Counted from the first letter of the stretch, positions 1 to 8,640 are shown. The stretch is 64,000 nt of DNA from Caldilineaceae bacterium (GCA_028819675.1 JAPPKT010000026.1:1-64000); one strand, 5' to 3'. The notes: a model not told the origin generated them from the sequence alone. Numbers and translations are program-made.

Positions 1-1122
1 CTCAATCGCATACCCATCGCAACGGCCGCCGAAGTCGCGGCCCGTCTCCCAGGCACGCGACGCGACGGCGACGGCTACCGCACCCGCGGCTACTGCCACA
101 ACAGCGGAGACAAGCCGACGTCGGCATCGCTGATTTTCAACGACCCGCCCAGGCCCGGAGAACAGTCCCTGCACGTATACTGCTTCAAATGCAGACCGCA
201 GACGCCGGCAGAGTACGACGCCATCCGCCACGCCCTGCAAAAGGCGACCGGCCTGCAACTGTGCGGGTGTCCCGCCGACCGGCAAGCACAACGCACGGGC
301 CGTCCTCCAGGTGAAGCGACTACCCGACCTGCCGCCCCCAGGCGGCCCACGCCGGCCGCGACACAGCCGGCGCAGCAGCAGCGCCCCCGGAACGCGGTCA
401 TCGTCCCGCAATGGGGCGCACACCAGCTTCCCCAGGATGACGCCGGCGGACGCTCCCACGCAAGACCTTGCCCGCTGTGCCGGCAGCCCGACGCACTGAT
501 CGCGTGGACACTGGCAGATCACCCATTTTCCTATGCAGGCCTTTCCCTGCGGTGCCAGTGCACCGCCAGCTACGACCAGCTGCACAAGCACGTCGCTGCC
601 CAAATCTCCGCCAAGGGCCGGCAGTGGCGCCAGGACGCCGTCTACATCCTCGCAGACGGACGCGCCCGGCCGCGCACACGCATCGACCCGGACAAGCTCA
701 TTTTCTGGAGCGGCCAGAAGGGCGCCAGCGTCAAAGGACGTCAGCCTCTATCCTGGAATCACCCCCGCCGCGGCCAGCCGCGCGATGGCCCGCATGTCCT
801 GCTCGTGGAAGGCGAGAAGGCCGCCGCCGCCGCTGTAAGCGCCGGCATCGACGGCAGTCACGCCGTCCACAGCGTAGGCGACACCGCCGGATTTCACGTC
901 AGCGACTTCACCCTGTTCGACGGCAGGGAAATCACCCTATGGCCTGACGCCGACGTCGCCGGCATCGAAGCGGCTGTTCACGCAGCCCGGCGCTTGGCGC
1001 CGCTCGCGCGCCGCTTATTGCTGGTAGACACCGTCGACCTGCCCAACAAGGGAGACGCCGCCGACCTCAACCCCTGCACCATCCACGCCAGAATCCGATC
1101 CGCCAAGGAGCTTGCAGAGTGA
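1..1122 (+). CDS. Zinc-ribbon/TOPRIM primase-like protein, 5' end outside window
   Basis: An uninterrupted frame runs from the first base to a TGA at 1120-1122, so the N-terminus lies outside the window. In the visible 373 residues, Cys32/His33 and Cys61/Cys64 (CHN...YCFKC) resemble a DnaG/CHC2 zinc finger and a second Cys cluster lies at 157-187 (CPLC...CQC). A TOPRIM domain follows: LLVEGEK with catalytic-type Glu270, then LWPDADVAG with Asp316 and Asp318. TOPRIM primases make RNA primers at replication origins. The next gene starts in a GTGA overlap, so the two are translationally coupled. Together with the helicase and iterons downstream this is a plasmid or phage replication module. The primase assignment rests on the motifs and neighbours; no catalytic core between finger and TOPRIM was recognised, so it could be a TOPRIM-only accessory protein. 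Confidence 0.75.
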   Translation, partial: LNRIPIATAAEVAARLPGTRRDGDGYRTRGYCHNSGDKPTSASLIFNDPPRPGEQSLHVYCFKCRPQTPAEYDAIRHALQKATGLQLCGCPADRQAQRTGRPPGEATTRPAAPRRPTPAATQPAQQQRPRNAVIVPQWGAHQLPQDDAGGRSHARPCPLCRQPDALIAWTLADHPFSYAGLSLRCQCTASYDQLHKHVAAQISAKGRQWRQDAVYILADGRARPRTRIDPDKLIFWSGQKGASVKGRQPLSWNHPRRGQPRDGPHVLLVEGEKAAAAAVSAGIDGSHAVHSVGDTAGFHVSDFTLFDGREITLWPDADVAGIEAAVHAARRLAPLARRLLLVDTVDLPNKGDAADLNPCTIHARIRSAKELAE

Positions 1123-2273
1123 ACAATCAGAACGGACAACTAACCATCCATGAACAATTCAACCAGGCAGCCCAGGCCGGCCGCATGGACAAGCAAATCG
1201 TGGACGCCGTACTCGCGCACCAATCTGACCCGACACCTGACACCAAGCGCGCAATCAAAGCCCTGATCGCCCGCCTCGAAAATAACGCCCCCGTCCAGGC
1301 CTCCGTATGGCAGCCTACCGTTGACGAGCTGTCGGCATTACCGCCAAACGAGATAGCCAGAAAACTCAAGAAAGTTCTGATCCATCCCCAGCCCGTCCCC
1401 CTGGCAACGCTGGGCCCGCCGAAACAGCGTCAGTGGCTCATTCCCAACTGGCTACCACGCGGACGCGTCGGAATGTTGACCGGCGAAGGCGGCCGCGGCA
1501 AATCATTTCTTGCCCTGCAGCTGGCAGAAGCCATCACTACCGAAGGCGGCTGTTGGCTAACCCCAAGCCACATCACAAAGCCTCGAATGCCGGCCGTTGA
1601 AGGCAGCGGCACCGTCCTGTACGCTACATGGGAGGATGAACCAACCGAATTCGTGCGGCGCATAGGCCCCGAAAAAGCCGCGGCCATGGACAAATGCCAT
1701 GTGCTAGATCTCGCAGGTACGGGACCGATATGGGGCGTGCCGGAAGGCGGATCCACCCGATACCGCGCCGCACTATTAACCACCGGAGAGGAGCTGCGCG
1801 CTAGCGCCGAAAGCCTCAAGGCCGACCTGCTGATAATCGACTCCCTCGCCGGCGCCTACGGCGCTAACGAAAACGACCGCTCCGCGGTGCGCGAGTTCAT
1901 GGCTTCCTTCGATTCATGGGGGCGCCAGGTCGACTGCGCCGTTATGCTGATCGCGCATCCGCCTAAGAAAACGAACAGCTACAGCGGGTCAACCGACTGG
2001 CACAGCGCCAGCCGGTGGCGCTGGGAGCTTGCTACCAACGACGAGGGCGAGTACCTCAAATGCGAAAAGACATCCTACGCCAAGAAGCCGGACGAAATCC
2101 GGCTCGTCCGCAACGAAGATACAGGCTGGCTGTGGGCAGAAGCCGACACCCAGATAACACCACACAACAACGGCAACGGGACAGGCAAATCACAGCTCGA
2201 TAACAAAGGCAAAGTTGACCGGACGAAACAACAGGAAGAACTGTTAAAGAGGATGAACCTGGGAGCCAAATGA
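1119..2273 (+). CDS. RepA-like RecA-fold replicative helicase/ATPase (AAA_25 type)
   Basis: This 384-residue protein has a P-loop at about residues 122-129 (GEGGRGKS), a Walker B strand near 235-241 (DLLIIDSL) and a later sensor-like strand ending IAHPPKK. That is the RecA-like fold of hexameric plasmid and phage helicases such as RSF1010 RepA (AAA_25). The first ~110 residues are a charged region without a recognisable domain, and the C-terminus is Asn/Gly/Lys-rich. The GTG start at 1119 overlaps the upstream TOPRIM gene by four bases (GTGA), and the stop overlaps the next start (ATGA), so three genes form one coupled operon. The expected role is unwinding at the origin, next to the iterons found 1.7 kb downstream. 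RecA-fold ATPase is secure; replicative helicase is inferred from context. Confidence 0.8.
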   Translation: MNNQNGQLTIHEQFNQAAQAGRMDKQIVDAVLAHQSDPTPDTKRAIKALIARLENNAPVQASVWQPTVDELSALPPNEIARKLKKVLIHPQPVPLATLGPPKQRQWLIPNWLPRGRVGMLTGEGGRGKSFLALQLAEAITTEGGCWLTPSHITKPRMPAVEGSGTVLYATWEDEPTEFVRRIGPEKAAAMDKCHVLDLAGTGPIWGVPEGGSTRYRAALLTTGEELRASAESLKADLLIIDSLAGAYGANENDRSAVREFMASFDSWGRQVDCAVMLIAHPPKKTNSYSGSTDWHSASRWRWELATNDEGEYLKCEKTSYAKKPDEIRLVRNEDTGWLWAEADTQITPHNNGNGTGKSQLDNKGKVDRTKQQEELLKRMNLGAK

Positions 2274-3931
2274 TGACAACGACAGAGAACCGATGGATAC
2301 AGGCGGTGACTACCTGCGCCGACGAAATCGGCCTGTCTGAAAAAAGCCAGCTCCCGACGCCGGAGGAGATAGTCGCCGCTCTGCCGGAAAGCTGGATGAA
2401 CGAAAGCATAGCGACCTACGCCGACCGCTTCGGTGTGCTGATGGACGCGGCTAAGTTAAGCCGGGCCGGCATGCTGCTGACCGATCAGGGTCTGCCTGTG
2501 GTGATCATCAGCCCGGACGCGGCCACAGTCAGATCTCATGGGCAGCTGGGAGAGCGGATCGGCGTTGATCTGGCCGACGACCTTCTGAGCCTGCATGCAA
2601 CGATGGATCAGTGCAAACATGATCCCGAGTTTATGCGCGACTACCTGAAAAACAATGAGACAATACATCACTTGGTAAGCGGCCTCGATGCGGTGCATGC
2701 GTTGTGGGAAGCCTGTGATCCCACACAACGGGAAGAAATAAATCACCCCCTTGCACCTCTCATTGATGGGTATCTTTATCCACCTATACAGCCCGATGAC
2801 CGCGAGACAGCGATCATACCGAACGCAACACGAGTCCAAAGCGTAATACAGGTAATGCCGCACGAAAATGGCACCCTGTTTGACCTGGAGGCGTGGATAC
2901 CAACTCCGGCGGAGCTGGGCCCGCAAATAGACGAACAGACCCAGGCATTTCTCCCCGACCTTGCCCCCGCCCCGGAGGCTCTTATCTCTGCACTTCCGCT
3001 CTATCTGTACGACGGTGCCGGTGGAAGCAGTTATCAGCGCGGCGGCGGCGCGGCGCCTGAACTCCGGCTATGGGTAGAATTCGTGACGCAAGTACCGGTC
3101 GATATGCGATTCCGAGAACAGAAGATCGAGTTTATCTTACGAGAGATCAGAGACTGGCTTTGGCCAAACGGATGGGATCGATCCCGCCAGTTTCCCCGCT
3201 TGCGACAAGCAATGTTCAGGGTTGACCAGATGCGTTTAATTGTTAAATTACCTGGCGGCGGACGAACTGCATGGCGCGCGGTCGGTTTCCTCGGCATGTT
3301 TCCCCCTAATGCGAAGCTGGATGACAAAGCCATCGCCCAGATCAACTTACCCCCAGGATCAGGACACGGACCGCTTGTCCACAAGCCATCCTTGCGCCAG
3401 CTTGGAGTGCAGAGCGCGCCACAGTACCGCGCCGCCCTCGGCATGGCGTATCATTGGTGGGATCAAGCGGTTAAGGGGAACTACATCCGACCATACCGCA
3501 AGAGCCTGTTGACCAACTCAGAGGGAATCCCATTGAACAGCGCAGGCGAGATAATCCGGGACAAGTACGGTAATCCTATCAAAAAGCTGTTCATCGGCTC
3601 AGGAACTAACCGCAATCCGCACCCCGATCTTGTATGGATAAACGCCCAGCGCAACAAGTGCGAGCTTGTCCCCTTCGAACACGCGTCGCTGGAGAAAAAT
3701 CCAGCTGCATGGGGATTGAATGGAAAGACCGGATACCCGATCATAGAAGGCAATGACCTGATCAAGCTGTTCCACCCCACCGTGTCAGAAGGTGAAAACC
3801 GCTACGTTCAGCTGACCCGTGCACGCAGCGAGCTTGAAGAAATGGCAAAGGCCAACCTGTGCGTGATCGAGGATATAGACAAAGGCTATCGGATCATGCC
3901 TCCACAATGGTGGGGACCGCGCAAAGCTTGA
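2270..3931 (+). CDS. Unknown protein, third gene of the replication operon (possible initiator)
   Basis: I do not recognise this 553-residue soluble protein; it has no signal peptide, membrane segment or P-loop. The N-terminal 200 residues are acidic and helical in character, and the C-terminal 170 residues are basic and aromatic (AYHWWDQAV, ...PPQWWGPRKA). It starts in an ATGA overlap with the RepA-like gene and ends 19 bp before the first of four iteron-like repeats. Primase, RepA-type helicase and a third gene next to repeats with 22-bp periodicity recall the IncQ plasmid scheme (RepB primase, RepA helicase, RepC initiator). An iteron-binding role is therefore the natural guess, made from position only. 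A phage structural or packaging protein is not excluded. Confidence 0.55.
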   Translation: MMTTTENRWIQAVTTCADEIGLSEKSQLPTPEEIVAALPESWMNESIATYADRFGVLMDAAKLSRAGMLLTDQGLPVVIISPDAATVRSHGQLGERIGVDLADDLLSLHATMDQCKHDPEFMRDYLKNNETIHHLVSGLDAVHALWEACDPTQREEINHPLAPLIDGYLYPPIQPDDRETAIIPNATRVQSVIQVMPHENGTLFDLEAWIPTPAELGPQIDEQTQAFLPDLAPAPEALISALPLYLYDGAGGSSYQRGGGAAPELRLWVEFVTQVPVDMRFREQKIEFILREIRDWLWPNGWDRSRQFPRLRQAMFRVDQMRLIVKLPGGGRTAWRAVGFLGMFPPNAKLDDKAIAQINLPPGSGHGPLVHKPSLRQLGVQSAPQYRAALGMAYHWWDQAVKGNYIRPYRKSLLTNSEGIPLNSAGEIIRDKYGNPIKKLFIGSGTNRNPHPDLVWINAQRNKCELVPFEHASLEKNPAAWGLNGKTGYPIIEGNDLIKLFHPTVSEGENRYVQLTRARSELEEMAKANLCVIEDIDKGYRIMPPQWWGPRKA

Positions 3932-3950
3932 TAGCAGGAGACACAAAACA

Positions 3951-4040
3951 CGTTAGTAGGAAAGGTTTGACGCGAACACGTTAGTAAGAAAGGTTTAGCG
4001 CGTTAGTAGGAAAGGTTTAACACGTTAGTAAGAAAGATTT
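3951..4040. repeat. Four iteron-like direct repeats, 18 bp each
   Basis: Four copies of CGTTAGTARGAAAGGTTT start at 3951, 3979, 4001 and 4023. The last three are spaced exactly 22 bp apart, about two helical turns; the first gap is 28 bp. Copies alternate TAGG and TAAG, and the fourth has GATTT at its end. They lie between the replication operon and a hairpin with a DnaA-box-like sequence. Same-face spacing and this position are typical of initiator-binding iterons or partition sites. Confidence 0.75.
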
Positions 4041-4103
4041 GGACCATTTTCCCCTCTGGTCAAAGGCGGTTCCCATGATCCCATACCCCATAAAGGGTAA
4101 AGG

Positions 4104-4139
4104 GACGGTTGCCCTTTATCCTTGTGGATAGGGCAACGT
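4104..4139. other. Imperfect dyad with DnaA-box-like sequence beside the iterons
   Basis: The arms TTGCCCTTTATCC and GGATAGGGCAA form a hairpin around TTGT with a two-base bulge, extended by ACGG and CGT flanks. Read on the minus strand, 4123-4131 is CTATCCACA, one mismatch from the DnaA box TTATCCACA. An overlapping alternative hairpin (AAAGGG...CCCTTT) shares the left arm. Origin element and transcription attenuator are both possible; together with the iterons an origin is favoured. Confidence 0.45.
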
Positions 4140-4218
4140 CCCGAAACAACTATAACTGTACACAAGGTGCATGAGGGACGCAGAGACCACGGTGCCCGTC
4201 CAGGGTAAGGAAACCTCA

Positions 4219-4491
4219 ATGCCCACACGCCGGCCTCACGAAGTGACTGCCCGTTTGGGCGACGAGATATATGAGCGCGACATCCGTCCGCAGGTCGAGG
4301 CGGACCACCACGGGAAATATGTCGCCATCGACGTTGACAGCGGGAGTTGGACCATCTCCGACGACCTTCGGGCGGCAGCTAAGCGTCTGCGGACGCAGCG
4401 TCCTGGCGCGATTGACGTCTGGCTGCTCCGGGTTGGATACCGGGCACTGCATCACTTCGGGGGGCGTCCCATTCGGAGCGTCGAGGCTTGA
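4219..4491 (+). CDS. Small conserved hypothetical protein (about 90 aa, IYERDIRPQV type)
   Basis: The start at 4219 is chosen because AAGGA lies seven bases upstream; an upstream ATG at 4171 lacks a comparable site. The 90-residue acidic product carries the pattern IYERDIRPQVEADHHGKYVAID followed by a single-Trp strand and VWLLRVGYRALHHFGGR. To my recollection this resembles a small soluble family common in cyanobacteria and Chloroflexota, often near toxin-antitoxin genes or small aspartic proteases. No protease or toxin partner is adjacent here. It stands alone between the iteron region and the Rieske gene. Function unknown. Confidence 0.7.
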   Translation: MPTRRPHEVTARLGDEIYERDIRPQVEADHHGKYVAIDVDSGSWTISDDLRAAAKRLRTQRPGAIDVWLLRVGYRALHHFGGRPIRSVEA

Positions 4492-4494
4492 ATA

Positions 4495-4886
4495 CACCTG
4501 AAGTCACACATCCTCTCTGATAGAAAGGCAACCTCTATATACCCTATACTTCTATAAGGGCGGGCAGCCCTAGGGAAAAGACCTCCTCGGCACGGTGGAT
4601 GACTACATTTGCGGTGAACCTCTTGGCTTCTGACCAGAGAGAAACTGCCTTCCCCCTATATCTCCCCACACTTCTGTCCAAAACAACCTGATCTGCCGTG
4701 CAGATTTACCGTTTGTGAAATTTTTGACAATGTGGCTGCCGTCTGCTAAGCTCAACCTGACGCTATCGCACGATGCCAGGACGTCCGGCCAGGCTCTGAA
4801 ACCCGTATCTTCAAGCCTGCTGTCAGGATGAGAGAGGGGCGAGAAGTGGGAATGGATTTCCCTCTTCCCCAAGGAGATCAAACACG
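4495..4886 (+). promoter_or_regulatory. Intergenic region upstream of the Rieske gene with a possible promoter
   Basis: No gene was found in these 390 bases. A TTGACA at 4725-4730 is followed after 16 bases by TAAGCT (4747-4752), a weak sigma70-like pair with a leader of about 130 nt before the Rieske start. AAGGAG at 4871-4876 is the ribosome binding site. The AT-rich stretch at 4530-4560 holds further TATA-like words that cannot be ranked. Confidence 0.35.
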
Positions 4887-5858
4887 ATGGCGGAAATGAA
4901 TCCGGTATGGTTCGACAGAGTTAGACGCGCGCAGAAGTTGGCCGCCGCCCGGCTCGGCGTTGACGAAAGTGAAATGCTGCCGCCTCGCGATGGCAGCGCG
5001 GGCGAAGCCGCAGAGCCCGCTCCTTCAACCAAAGCAGCGGCCCCGCAGCCCGAGCCGTCCGCTGTTGCCGCAGAAGCACCTAGGCCATCCCCGCAACCGG
5101 AGCCGGCAGCCGTCGTCGAAGCCGCACCGGTCGCCGCCGCAGAGGTTACTCCCTTTGAAGAAATCCCAGCAGAAGATGCTCCGGCCACAATTGAAGCGCA
5201 AACACCAACAGCCGTCCAAACCAATGGCAGCGCTGCCGCCGCAGACAGAGTAGCTCCCATCGGTCGCGCGGCCGTCCTCGAATCCTTCGAAACCGGCCAG
5301 GAAGGCATCAACCGGCGCGAATTCATCTCATATGCCTGGGGCGGCGCCTTAGGCCTTCTCACACTGGAAAGCGGTCTCGCCACCTACCAGTTCATGTATC
5401 CTCGCTTCCGCGAAGGCGAGTTCGGCGGCAAGTTCCCACTCGGCGAAACAACTGCCCTGCCGCAGGTCGGCATCGACCCGGAAGGCAATGCCACCGGCAA
5501 ATTCTGGCTCATCAACACCGATGAAGGCCCGCGCGCGCTCTACATGGTCTGCACGCATCTTGGCTGCCTCTACAAGTGGTCGCCTTCCAACAACCGCTTT
5601 CAATGTCCCTGTCACGCTTCCCAGTTCAGCCGTGAAGGACACTATATCCGGGGCCCCGCATCGCGCTCTCTTGACCAGTTCGTGATTGAAATTGTTGAAG
5701 ATGGCGAGGTTGTGGCGCAGACGGAAGACGCCGGCGACGCGATTTCTGCCCCAGGTACAAGCGTTTTCGGAGCAGAAATCGTGGTGAACACGGGGAAGCG
5801 CATCCGCGGGAAGCCGGCCGCTGCGTCGCCGGCTCGCTCTGATGTGAGAGTAGAATAG
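4887..5858 (+). CDS. Rieske [2Fe-2S] protein with long Ala/Pro-rich N-terminal extension
   Basis: The 323-residue protein ends in a Rieske domain with both ligand boxes, CTHLGC and CPCHAS, supplying the Cys and His pairs of a [2Fe-2S] cluster and the disulfide cysteines. Before it lies [15 protein letters not shown] followed by a hydrophobic stretch, a Tat-type signal-anchor with the RR motif, so the domain should be exported folded and held at the outer face of the membrane. The first ~130 residues are a low-complexity Ala/Pro/Glu-rich region, absent from classical bc1 Rieske proteins and likely a cytoplasmic tail. Such proteins pass electrons in bc or alternative quinol-oxidising complexes. 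No cytochrome b gene follows, so it is an orphan or its partners are elsewhere. Start at 4887 is supported by AAGGAG ten bases upstream. Confidence 0.9.
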   Translation: MAEMNPVWFDRVRRAQKLAAARLGVDESEMLPPRDGSAGEAAEPAPSTKAAAPQPEPSAVAAEAPRPSPQPEPAAVVEAAPVAAAEVTPFEEIPAEDAPATIEAQTPTAVQTNGSAAAADRVAPIGRAAVLESFETGQEGINRREFISYAWGGALGLLTLESGLATYQFMYPRFREGEFGGKFPLGETTALPQVGIDPEGNATGKFWLINTDEGPRALYMVCTHLGCLYKWSPSNNRFQCPCHASQFSREGHYIRGPASRSLDQFVIEIVEDGEVVAQTEDAGDAISAPGTSVFGAEIVVNTGKRIRGKPAAASPARSDVRVE

Positions 5859-5907
5859 TATCGCGGCGCTTACCGCGGTTCAACTCTTTGTGCAAGATAT
5901 GGGCGGT

Positions 5908-7029
5908 TCAAGGACAAAGGGTGAATGTCATATCGGCATTGCCGAACACGCTTTCGACCAGCTTGGCCGCTTCCGGGTCCCGTTGCGTAAGCGGTTCATT
6001 GCTTGGGCTGAACCACTCCGAAACTGCTTCGGCCCAATACTCGGATTCGTCTGTTTCGGCATACTCGCCTTTCCACAATCCCGCGGCCATAGCGTTTTGA
6101 TAAGCTCTGTCGCGGCGGGCCCTGAACGAGCGGTTCAGCATCTGCTCTGAGTAGTCGATCGCATGGGCAATTTCGTGGATCAGAAGGGTATTGCACTGAA
6201 AGTCGTACGCCGGCGCGGCCGCTGCAGTATAGGAGAATCGTTGTGAATATCCGCCTGCATATTCGGGACCAAGCGACCAGTCCTTAAATTCGGGCAACTC
6301 CACCAGCTTTGTGGTGTAGTCGTTGTAGAGGATGACGCGGAAGTTGCTACGGACCAACACGTCGAACAGGTCGTGGCGAGCAGACACCATGCCCACAAGA
6401 ATATTGTACGCCAGGTTTATCGCCTTATCGCTCACATCTGCGGGTGCCAATATGGGAACGCCGCCGGTGTCCAGATACTTCTTGTAGATGGGGTCGACTC
6501 CAAGAGACGCGGGAGGGGAAGTGATTGGGGTCTGGCCACTTTCCGTTTGACTTTGAGTTCCGGTATCGCCGGCGCTGCTGGTGGAGCGTGCCGGACTCTG
6601 TTCTGTAACGAGAATACCCGAAACCCAACCATACTGATCTTCGTTCACACAGCAGAACCGGTACCAGCCGTTCTGCTTGGAAAACGGACCATTGATAATC
6701 TGGCCTTGCGTGACGTATCCGATCACCTGATAGTCGGTGCTGGGCCCGGTACGCACGTTGCCTGTTTCGACGGTGACGATCAGCGTTTGCGAATCTGTTC
6801 CCGGGATGGGCCTGGGAGTCTTGGTCGGAGCCGGGACGGGAGTAGAGTCATCCAGAACTTCCGCGGTGGCCTGCAGGTAGGATAGCTCTCTGGAGAGTTC
6901 CAACACCTGCGTCCCCAATGTTTCGACTCGCGCTTGAAGATAGGCAATGGTTGAAATTACGACCAATACGCCCAGGACAGACAATATTTTCGCCCAGTTT
7001 TTGTTTGTGCCGTCTCGACGGTTGGTCAT
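5908..7029 (-). CDS. Membrane-anchored SH3b protein with HExxH metallopeptidase-like domain
   Basis: In this 373-residue protein a single transmembrane segment (about residues 14-31) is followed by a short coiled coil, a Pro/Thr linker, an SH3b-type domain (about 83-142, GNVRTGPSTDYQVIGYV) and a second Ser/Thr/Gln-rich linker. The C-terminal ~190 residues hold HEIAHAIDY (His285, Glu286, His289) and, 41-45 residues later, SEYWAEAVSEWF with glutamates suited to be the third zinc ligand. That layout matches gluzincin-type peptidases of the anthrax-lethal-factor-like/M90-like group. SH3b domains often bind cell-wall peptides, so an extracytoplasmic wall-associated protease is the likely role. The gene is convergent with the Rieske gene. 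The substrate is unknown, and activity is inferred from the motif. Confidence 0.7.
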   Translation of the reverse strand: MTNRRDGTNKNWAKILSVLGVLVVISTIAYLQARVETLGTQVLELSRELSYLQATAEVLDDSTPVPAPTKTPRPIPGTDSQTLIVTVETGNVRTGPSTDYQVIGYVTQGQIINGPFSKQNGWYRFCCVNEDQYGWVSGILVTEQSPARSTSSAGDTGTQSQTESGQTPITSPPASLGVDPIYKKYLDTGGVPILAPADVSDKAINLAYNILVGMVSARHDLFDVLVRSNFRVILYNDYTTKLVELPEFKDWSLGPEYAGGYSQRFSYTAAAAPAYDFQCNTLLIHEIAHAIDYSEQMLNRSFRARRDRAYQNAMAAGLWKGEYAETDESEYWAEAVSEWFSPSNEPLTQRDPEAAKLVESVFGNADMTFTLCP

Positions 7030-7516
7030 GTCGTTGATTCCTGCTCCTGGGACTTTGCGGGAATGTCTTCTCTGTCAGGCCCGCATCAAGGCTGGGGTGT
7101 AAGTAAGTCTTGAGGAAATGACTCCGATCCGCTAACCCCAGAGCAGCCATGAGCTCTGCCGTGCCCGTTGACGCTGAACGATACTAAGACGCACAGGAAT
7201 GAAAGGATCTTATGGTCATTATAGCAGGCCGGCTTTACGGGTACCGGTTCTTCCGACTCAGCATTTGCAGAGATCCGGAGGCCTATAACCAGGAACGGAC
7301 TGTTGCGGCGGCCCGAGGCTGGGCCTGGGTAACGACAGACCTGGTCGGCAATGCGAAACTTGCGAAGGGTGGTCAGGGGAGGCACTCACGGTGTCGGGGC
7401 GATGCGGCCACGACTGCATTCCTGGCCGTAGCCGGGGGACGGCGGCGGGCTGCCCGGGCGCAAGCGCGGTCGGCGTTCCAATATGCTACCGTGTAGGGGA
7501 AGCCATTGAATAAGAA
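7030..7516. other. Gene-poor intergenic stretch
   Basis: No convincing gene lies in these bases. Short open frames on both strands have no ribosome binding site and no recognisable product. The segment separates the 5' end of the metallopeptidase-like gene from the 3' end of the Doc operon, and it becomes markedly more GC-rich toward 7430-7480. Confidence 0.4.
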
Positions 7517-7547
7517 AAGAGGCGCCGCATTCGATCCGGCGCCTCTT
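7517..7547 (-). terminator. Rho-independent terminator of the doc operon
   Basis: Perfect 11-bp arms AAGAGGCGCCG/CGGCGCCTCTT with a nine-base loop lie 25 bases past the Doc stop. On the minus strand they are followed by TTTTCTTATT. The structure is nearly symmetric but only the minus side has a clear T run. Confidence 0.85.
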
Positions 7548-7571
7548 CTGACAGGTTGTTTTTAAACTGAC

Positions 7572-7955
7572 CTATGTAGGTTTCTGTCTGACTATTTCTC
7601 CCAACCAGGTGCACAGGTTCGAGAAATGAAAGGAATTTGTATTGAACATCCCCATGATTTTTTCGTGGGCAGCGATACTGTCGCAATCAATGTAATAACC
7701 GTTGGATCTTAAGAAGCCGTCACAAACACCAAATGCGGTTCTCTTATTGCCGTCGATGAACGGGTGATTACCCCCCAGACTTTCCATAAGAGCTGCGGCT
7801 TCTTCTATTATGCTGTTGTAGTACCCCGATTGAGGACGGAAGATTGCTGACTCTAACGCCCCCCTGTCACGGATACCGAAGCTGCCTCCATATTCTTCAA
7901 TGAGGAAATCATGAGTTGCTATGGCATCCTCGACAGTTGGATATACCCGACTCAC
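7572..7955 (-). CDS. doc: Doc/Fic-family toxin
   Basis: The 127-residue protein carries the Doc-type Fic motif HPFIDGNKRTA at about residues 64-74. The catalytic His, the Asp, the anion-hole Gly-Asn-Lys and the Arg are all present, preceded by the usual GIRDRGALESA helix. Doc toxins phosphorylate elongation factor EF-Tu and stop translation; other Fic proteins transfer AMP. The gene overlaps its upstream partner by four bases and is followed by a strong terminator, the classic addiction-module layout with the antitoxin first. Length is normal for Doc and no key residue is missing. Confidence 0.9.
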   Translation of the reverse strand: MSRVYPTVEDAIATHDFLIEEYGGSFGIRDRGALESAIFRPQSGYYNSIIEEAAALMESLGGNHPFIDGNKRTAFGVCDGFLRSNGYYIDCDSIAAHEKIMGMFNTNSFHFSNLCTWLGEIVRQKPT

Positions 7956-8197
7956 TCAGCAAGCAACTTATAGAGTTGGTGGTTTTTCTTGACACTTTCT
8001 CGGATATGGCGCATGAACTCATTGTTTTGATCGCGAGATGTTTCAGACTTCCCATCCCGGTCTTCTTGAACGTCCCTGGAAAGCGCGGCAGGCCCAGCGC
8101 CATCTTGCCTGACATGCGGCCCTGTACGATCTTGCTTTTTCGACGATGGGGATAGGGTCATTGTCACTATCTCCTTTCTGAACGTAGCTTCCTTCAT
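7952..8197 (-). CDS. Probable antitoxin partner of Doc
   Basis: This 81-residue, strongly charged protein is placed directly upstream of doc with an ATGA-type overlap, the position of the neutralising antitoxin. Its C-terminal half (NEFMRHIRESVKKNHQLYKLLAE) is a helix like those that bind Fic/Doc toxins. The N-terminal half is low-complexity and basic and does not show a clear Phd/YefM or AbrB fold, so DNA-binding autoregulation cannot be inferred. An ATG 36 bases further in is an alternative start. Function rests on position and coupling, not on recognised family sequence. Confidence 0.6.
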   Translation of the reverse strand: MKEATFRKEIVTMTLSPSSKKQDRTGPHVRQDGAGPAALSRDVQEDRDGKSETSRDQNNEFMRHIRESVKKNHQLYKLLAE

Positions 8198-8277
8198 TTT
8201 GACCCTGCATCGAACTGCACACGCACAAAATACTTTGTACGGGCATACTTGTCAAGGGTTGCAGCGTCAAGCTTATT

Positions 8278-8612
8278 ATGGGCAAGCAGAAAACCGCGCC
8301 TTGGCAAGAAGCAGAAGATCGCGGCATTTCCAAGAGTACGGCGCATCGGTTCATCCAGTTACGGCAAAAGCACCCTGAAATGTCCCAAGTTGGGACGTTT
8401 CGGAGCGTGCAGGCAGCCCTGACGGACAATAAGCAGTCGAGCGCGCAGCTCCGACGACACGCCAGCATAACCCGGCCTATCTGGTGTCGGCTGATGATCT
8501 GTGGGATTGGGAGCCGGGCGAGGTTTCAACCCTGGCCCGCCGGCTGCTGTCTGAGGAAAAGCTGCACGAATTCAGCGACAACGTGACAGGGGAAATTCGG
8601 GGAATCGTTTAG
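8278..8612 (+). pseudogene. Degenerate DUF3102-like gene, copy 1 (internal deletion, frameshift)
   Basis: The first part reads MGKQKTAPWQEAEDRGISKSTAHRFIQLRQKHPEM (given as two adjoining motifs: WQEAE, then DRGISKSTAHRFIQLRQ). It matches the intact gene at 41179 but lacks the ~45 residues that join these motifs there. After SVQAALTDNK the frame breaks, and homology resumes one frame over with YLVSADDLWDW...TLARRLLSEEKLHEFS up to a TAG at 8610-8612. Deletion plus frameshift mark it as dead. It retains the family's intragenic palindrome at 8377-8401. No promoter or RBS is evident. It lies divergently from the doc operon. Confidence 0.75.
8377..8401. repeat. Intragenic palindrome of DUF3102-like copy 1
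   Basis: Arms GAAATGTCCCAA and TTGGGACGTTTC around one central G; 11 of 12 positions pair. The half-site core is the same as in the intact gene at 41179. It sits at the codons for E-M-S-Q-V-G-T-F. Confidence 0.85.
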
Positions 8613-8640
8613 ATAGTGCAACAAACAAAGGTAGACTTTA

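Noticed and set aside
3951..4040. Iteron array considered as a CRISPR
   Set aside because: Units are 18 bp with 4-10 bp gaps, too short for spacers, and there are no cas genes.
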